From Prasinococcaceae sp. CCMP 1430 (lineage: Eukaryota; Prasinodermophyta; Palmophyllophyceae; Prasinococcales; Prasinococcaceae): DNA of 24,276 nucleotides. Each line of letters starts with the position of its first letter. The first letter of the stretch is position 1. The position numbers were made by a program, and so were the translations under genes. The stretch lies in the NCBI GenBank assembly GCA_013416795.1, contig RQSC01000001.1, positions 133,086 through 157,361 of the forward strand, read 5' to 3'. Below are positions 18,669-24,276 of the stretch, piece by piece. The notes below the pieces were generated by a model. That model ran no database searches. It was not told the DNA's origin and worked only from the letters and a program-made list of their open reading frames with translations.

Positions 18669-19039
18669 GCACACACACACACGACGCAGCACACACGCGC
18701 ACGCACGCACGCACGCACGCACACGCCGCACACACACACACAATTGTACGTAGTACATGTCCAAGTAGTGTAAATGTACCCACGGGAGAGCATCACCCCA
18801 TCGGATCACATCACATCACATCGCATTCGCCGTTCCGAGGCGGCCGGCGACGGCCACGCTCCGAAAAACGCCATATCATTTCCAGTGTAACTCATCAACA
18901 CATTATTATTCCGCTCATCATTGGTATCGCGATTCGCGGGCGCCGGGCCGGGCGCCTCCGGCCTCCGGGCCGGGCGTCGCGCGCGCGCGCTCTGTGCCAA
19001 CAGCCAACAGCCGCACACTTTTTTTCAGTGCCATTTCGT

Positions 19040-19609
19040 GAACCCTATACCCTAAACATTTCTGCACCCCGCGTTCGAAATGACGCCGAGGTCTCCCAAA
19101 GTATCGCACGGGTCGCCAGGCGGATTCGCGCTCGGCCAAAAATCGTTCCAGCGCGCGCCGCTCGGCCGGGGCGCCCAGCTTTTAACCACGCTACTCATCG
19201 AGACTTGCGTACGGCGCCGTCTGTGGCCGTCGCGTCAGTTTCCCACCCGAACCGCCTCCACACCCCGCGTGCAAAGTGATGGGGCGGTGCCGCCCCGACC
19301 CCGCGTTCAAAACACCGATAATAGCGTCAAAAACAAAAAGAATTGATAGGTCAGAATGCGTGGAGGGGGACCCTCAAATCTTTTTGTTGTTTTTGGCTGC
19401 GACATTAGGGTTTTAGGGTTCGCGTTTAATGCATTTATATGTATCATTTTGGTTCTCAAAATGACACGGCCGCGCGCGCGCGCGCGCACAGCCCCGCTGA
19501 GTCAGCGCCCGCCGGGGCCGGATGGAGCCGACCTCCGGAATATTTGAGGTTGAAGCGTATTAGGGTTTATATATAGATGCTTTGTGACGTGTGGTCGTGT
19601 TAGGGTTCG
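19040..19609. repeat. cluster of degenerate telomere-like TTAGGG/CCCTAAA motifs
   Basis: Motifs occur as ACCCTATACCCTAAAC (19042-19057), TTAGGGTTTTAGGG (19405-19418), TTAGGGTTT (19560-19568) and TTAGGGTTC (19600-19609). They are isolated or paired rather than long arrays and occur on both strands. They fit plant-type telomere sequence (TTTAGGG) scattered as interstitial copies, or telo-box promoter elements. Confidence 0.5.
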
Positions 19610-20063
19610 ATCGGCGGTCGCGCCCGCGCGCGCGCGCTCTTTTTTCGCGCGCGCCAGCCCCTGCCGGGCGCTCTTCCGCGGGCGGGCGCTTTCGCGCGCG
19701 CGGTGCGCGGGTTGGGCGCATAATAAGGGGTTTTAGATGACAGGGTTATGTATGAGTGTAATATGAAGACGTGAGGTGCGAGGTGGAGGTTTGGGTTGGA
19801 GAAGGCAGGGCGTGGGATTCACGGAATGGAATTTCGGGGGTGCGTTCCGGAAGACCCAACCGACGCGCGCCGCGCTGCCCGCGCGCGCGCGCTGCCACAC
19901 CGCGCGCGGGTGGCCCCCTCGCGCTCCCCCCTCGCGCGCCTTCCCGCGGGATCGCTGGCTCGCAGGCTCGCTCTTTCGTTCGCGCGCCCGCGCGACGGTG
20001 CTGGGACCTGCCGCGCCCCCCTCCAGCAGGCACGGCTCGCCGGCGCCGCACGAGGGCGTCGAG

Positions 20064-20201
20064 ATGAACGTGGGCGATGCGGCGCTGATCAAGACGCTTG
20101 CGGCTGGCGCGGCGTGCGCCGCGCTGCGCTGCGTGCCCCCGCGCGAGCGGTCCATTGGCTGGCACGCGCGGGCGCGAGGCCGGCACAAGCACGCACGAGG
20201 G
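20064..20201 (+). other. possible first exon or upstream ORF before the gene at 20272
   Basis: ATG 20064 opens 46 codons (MNVGDAALIKTLAAGAACAA at the start) ending at a good donor, GGG|gtgagc. Joining 20201 to an acceptor after gctag at 20262 gives a 61-nt intron and enters the frame of ATG 20272 in phase 0, adding three residues before that Met. Without splicing the frame stops at 20231, as an upstream ORF would. Both readings are inference. Confidence 0.35.
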
Positions 20202-20271
20202 GTGAGCAGGGAGGAGAGACGCAAGGGGTAGGAGGGAGGCGCTGGCCGGGGCCCACCGCTAGCGCAGCGCG

Positions 20272-20871
20272 ATGGCGAGCCTGCTAAAGGACTTGTTCAC
20301 GCGGGCGGAGGTCGCCGGCGAGAAGGCGTCGGCCATCAGCGAGAAGAGCGCGCGCAAGCGGCGCGACATTGAGCGCATGCTGCCGCACGTTGGCAGCATG
20401 TCGGCCATTGGCCTCACAGATGACACGTATTGGCACGACGACCGCGACCGGGCCCGCGATCCCGCACAGGGCGGGGGATTTGCGGCGGGCAGCGGCGGCG
20501 CCGGGGGAGGGGCCGCCACCTCGGCGCCGCTGGGCGTGCCGGGCGCCGTCGAACGGACCAGCTCCCACGAGTCGGAGACGTCGTCCGACGCGGGGAGTCC
20601 GACGAGTGTGAGTGACACGCTGGCCTTCCTGCGCGACTACGAGGGGCTGCGCTCCTACGTGGAACAGAGCGCCGAAATGGCAGGCTCGTGGCTGCACCTG
20701 AGCGACGAGGATCGCGCGCGCCACGCGCCCAAGGCGCGCAGCAGCGTCGGCGGGGGAGCAGGGGGCGGGCCGCACCTGTGGCCGAGTGCAGAGGTGCTTT
20801 CGGCAAGCGCGCCCGCGGCAAGCTGGGTCCGCCACTCGGGCGAGACTTGGCACTCGAGCTACGACGAGTGA
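20272..20871 (+). CDS. unrecognised Ser/Gly-rich protein, about 199 residues
   Basis: ATG 20272 opens a frame with a charged helical N-terminus (MASLLKDLFTRAEVAGEKAS, then KSARKRRDIERMLPHVG), a Gly/Ala-rich middle, a serine-rich acidic patch (RTSSHESETSSDAGSP) and a second helical block (DTLAFLRDYEGLRSYVEQSAEMAGSW). There is no signal peptide or membrane span. The frame has the mixed composition of a real protein rather than the Arg/Pro monotony of shadow frames. The 5' end may extend through a spliced exon at 20064-20201. I know of no family; regulation or function cannot be inferred. The gene ends 368 nt before the convergent PPP1R36-like gene. Confidence 0.6.
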   Translation: MASLLKDLFTRAEVAGEKASAISEKSARKRRDIERMLPHVGSMSAIGLTDDTYWHDDRDRARDPAQGGGFAAGSGGAGGGAATSAPLGVPGAVERTSSHESETSSDAGSPTSVSDTLAFLRDYEGLRSYVEQSAEMAGSWLHLSDEDRARHAPKARSSVGGGAGGGPHLWPSAEVLSASAPAASWVRHSGETWHSSYDE

Positions 20872-21239
20872 GTCCAAGGCCCCCCGCGCGAGCGAACGCC
20901 GGCGGGCGGGCGGGAGGGACGCTTTCCAATGCCACGAAGTCCGAAGCGGGAGATGCATCGAGCCCCACCCAACGAAGGCGACAACGCTGCTGGCCTCGCG
21001 CAGCGGCTGGCCCTATTGTACCCTACAAGCCCTAGCACGGCGCAATGACTACGCGCGTGCCGCGCGAGAGCCGGCACACACACGCGCACCCAAGCGCGCG
21101 TGCGCATCCGTTGAACGACGCGCAGTCACATGTACGAACATTCTCCGACGTGCGCCGGCGCGCTCCACGGCCGCCTGCGACCGTCAGTGCGAGGGTGCAA
21201 TCCTGAGCGTTCCGCGCAGGGCGCACGAAAGTCCCTGCT
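20872..21239. other. tail-to-tail intergenic region
   Basis: Holds the 3' ends of the unrecognised plus-strand gene and the minus-strand PPP1R36-like gene. GC content is moderate. I see no coding potential, RNA gene or notable repeat. Confidence 0.55.
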
Positions 21240-22265
21240 TTACTTCGGCAGCATGCGCTCAATGATGGCCGACACGCGCTTTGCGCCGTCCATCACTCCG
21301 CCGCGCTCGCGCTTGGCGTAGTACTGCTCGAGGATGCGCGAGTTGAGGGCGGGGTCACCCTCGTGCTTGAGCGCATACAGCTCGCGTGAGGAGAGCGTGC
21401 CACCCTCGTGCGCGCGCGAACCCGAGCCCTTCGCCTTGCGGCGCCTTGCCAGGTTGAAGTAGTTCGTGCGAAAGATCCGACCGAGCTCAATCTCGACGTC
21501 GTGCACCTTCCTTTGCCCGGCGAACGCCTCCTGCAGCACGAGGTTGGTGGCCTCATAGAGCGACTCAAAGAAGAGCTTATCCTGCTGCGTGTGCTCGTAG
21601 TCGGAGCATGTCATGATTATCCGAGCGTACACGGGCGAGATGTCGGCGAGGCGCGCCTCGCAGGCTGCCTCGGCTTCAGCAACGGATGCCTGTGCCGCAG
21701 CGCCCCCCGCGGTGCGAAAGGGGCTAAACGCGCCCGTCGCATCGCCGTCAGCGTTGGTGGTCTCGGCTTCTCTCGCTCCATCCCCTGCGCCAGCCCCAGT
21801 TTCATCGTCCCCCTCGTGCGCGCCCCTGTCATCGCCTACGTCGTCGCCAGCGCCGCCACCACCAGCCTCGTTCCCGCCCACGCTCGCCGCCGCCGCCGCT
21901 GCCGCCGCGCGGCGTGCTGCAAAGTACGCGACGAAGTACGCGATCGTCGTGTGCAGGAAGTCGTCCATCAGCTCGCTCTTGAAGAAAGAACGGAACTTGG
22001 AGGGCGTCGCCGCGTCCTCGAACGCCCGGGAGACGCGCGCCTTGGCCTCGACGAAGTCGAAGCGCCTGCTCGTGAACATCACGCGCGGCTTGCCCTGCGC
22101 GCCGCCGCCCGCCCCCGCGGCCTCGCCCTCGCCGCCGCCGCCGCCCGCAGCGTCTCTGCCCCTGGCCCCGAGCCGCGCACGGCCCACGCGCGCCCGCGCC
22201 TCGGGGAACGCACGCACCGCTTCGGGCGGAGGCAGCGCGCCGCGCGCCATCGCCAATCTATGCAT
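21240..22265 (-). CDS. PPP1R36-like protein (putative protein phosphatase 1 regulatory subunit)
   Basis: A single exon; ATG 22265 or 22250 gives 341 or 336 residues. Residues 61-64 are RVMF preceded by KP, a textbook RVxF docking motif for the PP1 catalytic subunit. The conserved-looking parts are SKFRSFFKSELMDDFLHTTI (about 90-110) and a C-terminal block with LFFESLYEATNLVLQEAF and EIELGRIFRTNYFNLARR, which resembles the core of PPP1R36 (EELGRxxRxxxFNxAxR-like). They are separated by an Ala/Gly/Asp-rich low-complexity insert. PPP1R36 is best known from ciliated and sperm-forming animals, so a link to flagella is possible. RVxF is seen directly; the family call is from memory of the pattern and needs a profile search. 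The gene lies in the same orientation as topoisomerase VI A, 242 nt upstream, and the gap holds the likely promoter. Confidence 0.55.
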   Translation of the reverse strand: MHRLAMARGALPPPEAVRAFPEARARVGRARLGARGRDAAGGGGGEGEAAGAGGGAQGKPRVMFTSRRFDFVEAKARVSRAFEDAATPSKFRSFFKSELMDDFLHTTIAYFVAYFAARRAAAAAAAASVGGNEAGGGGAGDDVGDDRGAHEGDDETGAGAGDGAREAETTNADGDATGAFSPFRTAGGAAAQASVAEAEAACEARLADISPVYARIIMTCSDYEHTQQDKLFFESLYEATNLVLQEAFAGQRKVHDVEIELGRIFRTNYFNLARRRKAKGSGSRAHEGGTLSSRELYALKHEGDPALNSRILEQYYAKRERGGVMDGAKRVSAIIERMLPK

Positions 22266-22507
22266 GTGAAAGTACGTCAAATGTGCCAACGGCGGCCGAC
22301 TGTGATCCACAAAGACAAACAAAGACTGCTCGGTTTGCAAAAATCCGAAAGTCGGAGGGGGTGGAGAGGGAGGGGGGGAGAAGTCGTGTGTAGTCCACTG
22401 GAGTGTGTATGTGTGTGATGGAGGACGCGGCGTGGCGGTGGGGGTGGCGGTGGGGGCGAGGGAGGAGGCTCCCGGCGCCAGCGCACCGCGGCTGCGCGCC
22501 GAGCGTT

Positions 22508-24041
22508 TCAAATCCAGTCGCCCTCCTGCAGCTTGAGAGGGAGGTAGACCTCGGTGAGGAACTGGAAGCCAAAGCTGGACAGGGACTGGATCTCGGCCTT
22601 GGTCTTGGTGCGCATCATTATCTCCAGCTCCTTCACCCACTCCGGGTTCCTGCGTTGCGCGGGGTCAGCGTCGGCACCGCAGCGCAGCGCTCTCAGCCGA
22701 GGGGCGGCGCCCGACGACGGGCCGCGCGGCTGGCCTCTCTTCTGCGCGCGCGCGCCGAGGCTCACACACTTGGGCGCACGCACTTTGTGATGAAGTCCTC
22801 GGTCAGCAGCTTCTTTCCGGTTTCCAAATCCGACGCGGTCATGTCCAGGCGGCACTCGTCCGGGATGGCATACTTGTCGAGGTCCGATGGGCGCACGCCG
22901 AGCCAATGGATGTTCTGCGTCGTGAGGTTTGCAGAGTCATAGGACATGTTCTTGGAGCCAGACATGTACACCGAGAGGATTTTCAGGCCGTACGGGTCAG
23001 AGTCAACGAGACCGAGCACCGGCAGGTTGAGCGTGCGCTGCAGCTTCGACAGGAAGAGGCGGGTCGACACGTCCGGCTGGCCTTTGCCTGTGATGATCAC
23101 GCAAGGGTACTTGTTGTAAAACCTGTCCTCGGCGAGCCGCATGAAGGCGGCGTCCTTCTCCACCAGCAGGATGAACTTGGCGTCGGAGCGCATGTTGGTG
23201 ACCTTGTCCATGTTGGAGGGGATCGCCTTGCCGCCGATGCCCATCTTGGTGCAGTCGATCTCGTCTCCGTCCTCGAGGTACTGCAGGCGCCCCACAACGA
23301 CGCCCTTCTCCGAGGCCACGACGTGCAGCGATGTGCGCGTGCATCCAAGCATGCAGCTGACGTCGTCCAGCACGGCGTCGGAGTCGTTCTGGGAGTTGAA
23401 GAGCTTGACATCCTGTTGGGCGGGCTCACGGCGCCGGGCGGGCACGCGGGCGGTCAGCGGCTGCGCGTCGAAGCCGCAGCGCCTAGGGCGCAGCGCTTGG
23501 CGCTTGGCGCGCGGCACGCGGCACGCGGCGGGCGCACCGTGTAGAAGAGGTCGCGCTTGGTCACGTGGATGCCTTTGGCGCACACGTTGTACACCAGCTG
23601 CATGATGCGCGTCATGATGGTCGTCTTGCGCACAGCGTTGAGGTCTGCGAACTTCCTCAGAGTCGATTTGTCGCGCAGCACAATTCGATCGAGCTCGGGC
23701 ACGTACAGCTGGTTGTTCGACGTGCGCGACGGCACGTTGAAGGCGTAGCCATCGCCAGCCTGCACCGCCTGCGCTGCCGCACACATCACGCGCTCGATGC
23801 CCCGCAGCACGCCCTCGGTGTGCATGTCGGTCACCTCCCGCAGCGGGCCGGGGTCCTTGTCGCCAAAGTCCACCTCAGCCAGCGTGAGTTTCTTGGCGCC
23901 GCCGCCCGCGGCCCCATGCTGCAGCTGCCGGCGCAGCGCCGCCACCTTCTGCAGGACGACCGCCGCGTCGGACGACAGCCGCTGCTTCTTGCGCTCGGCC
24001 GCCGCCGACAGGCCGCCCGTGCCGCCCTTGCGCTTCGCCAT
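22508..24041 (-). CDS. TOP6A: DNA topoisomerase VI subunit A, plant SPO11-3 type
   Basis: Three exons, 24041-23538, 23412-22784 and 22649-22508, with introns of 125 and 134 nt, give 424 residues, matching plant SPO11-3 in length. With a B subunit it forms a type IIB topoisomerase that cuts both DNA strands and is needed for endoreduplication in plants. Exon 1 carries the CAP/winged-helix domain with [11 protein letters not shown], whose Tyr at residue 167 is the DNA-cleaving residue, next to the exon junction. Exon 2 is the Toprim domain: LLVEKDAAF with Glu253, and [15 protein letters not shown] with the Asp305/Asp307 pair; [15 protein letters not shown] and [14 protein letters not shown] are typical of this subfamily. 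Exon 3 ends [20 protein letters not shown] followed by a DWI terminus, as in land-plant proteins. ATG 24041 (MAKRKGG) begins a basic N-terminus suited to nuclear import. Confidence 0.95.
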
Positions 24042-24276
24042 CGCCGCCCGGCGCGCGTGATGGGAGACGCGCGCGAGCCGCGGAGGGGGTCACGAACCCC
24101 TGGAACTCCCCCTGCCCCGCCTCGCTCGCTCGCTCGCTCCCTGCCCAGGGGCGGCCCCCGCGGCCGCAGCCGTTGTCTCCCCGCCGTTTTCGAAAACCGG
24201 CGCAGGCGCACCCGCCGCGCGCCTCGCCCGACCGCGCACAGCGGCGGCGACGGGCGGGGCCGCGCGGCCCGAGTGC
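24042..24276. other. region upstream of topoisomerase VI A
   Basis: Presumed promoter and 5' UTR of the minus-strand topoisomerase gene. It contains a short GCTC/CTCG tetranucleotide repeat at about 24120-24140 and is otherwise GC-rich. No TATA-like box or coding region is evident before the window ends. Confidence 0.4.

Larger units (their letters stand above)
18494..20063. other. long intergenic region with microsatellites, AT-rich islands and telomere-like motifs
   Basis: About 1.57 kb without a supported gene. It holds the AC repeat, a CATCA repeat near 18805-18822, a direct repeat of CCGGGCCGGGCG (about 18942 and 18966), three ACCCCGCGT-type repeats (19066, 19262, 19298), and several TTAGGG or CCCTAAA motifs (19042-19057, 19404-19420, 19560-19568, 19600-19609). 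AT-richer islands lie at about 18860-18920 and 19310-19470. It should include promoters for the minus-strand gene to the left and the plus-strand gene to the right. Confidence 0.6.

Noticed and set aside
19560-19640. GGTTCGATC resembling a tRNA T-loop
   Set aside because: No matching acceptor stem, D-loop or anticodon arm can be formed around it; it overlaps a telomere-like motif.

Overview
This is a GC-rich eukaryotic nuclear window, most likely from a green alga or another organism with a green-lineage plastid. Protein-coding genes on both strands carry short GT-AG introns of about 60 to 350 nt. Coding bodies are very rich in G and C, while several intergenic islands are clearly AT-richer. 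The lineage call rests on four things. One gene is a plant-type topoisomerase VI A subunit (SPO11-3 type). Another is a GIY-YIG plus CGFS-glutaredoxin fusion (GRXS16 type). A fragment of clpP looks plastid-derived, and clpP is plastid-encoded in green plastids. TTTAGGG-like motifs are scattered between genes. I cannot name the species.

Layout. 1-2126 (+): a TcdA-like E1 enzyme fused to a TatD-like metallohydrolase, cut by the window start. 2592-4409 (+): a BAR-like coiled-coil protein with four C-terminal NPF motifs. 4810-6965 (-): a secreted Met/His-rich protein with a cupredoxin-like module and a DUF305 domain. 6952-8715 (+): proteasome subunit RPN3, whose start runs head-to-head into the copper gene. 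9276-9842 (+): a small putative mitochondrial membrane protein. 10108-12351 (-): an eIF4G/eIFiso4G-type factor. 12352-14109: a long non-coding region with AT-rich islands and diverged repeats. 14110-14490: an AT-rich piece of clpP, antisense, abutting 14491-15874 (+), a mitochondrial-type citrate synthase that has lost its start codon. 16361-17625 (+): GRXS16. 17896-18493 (-): a small two-helix membrane protein with a lysine-rich tail. 18494-20063: microsatellites and repeats. 20272-20871 (+): an unrecognised protein. 21240-22265 (-): a PPP1R36-like protein with an RVxF motif. 22508-24041 (-): topoisomerase VI subunit A.

The genes are mostly unrelated housekeeping functions (tRNA modification, proteolysis, translation, TCA cycle, redox and Fe-S metabolism, DNA topology), as expected for a nuclear chromosome; there is no operon-like system. 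The two most unusual features are the plastid-like clpP fragment fused to the truncated citrate synthase, which is either a recent plastid-to-nucleus transfer or an assembly chimera, and the multi-domain copper-type secreted protein with glycosylation-site-bearing MDHG repeats. Exon boundaries were read by eye from splice signals and reading frame, without transcript data.
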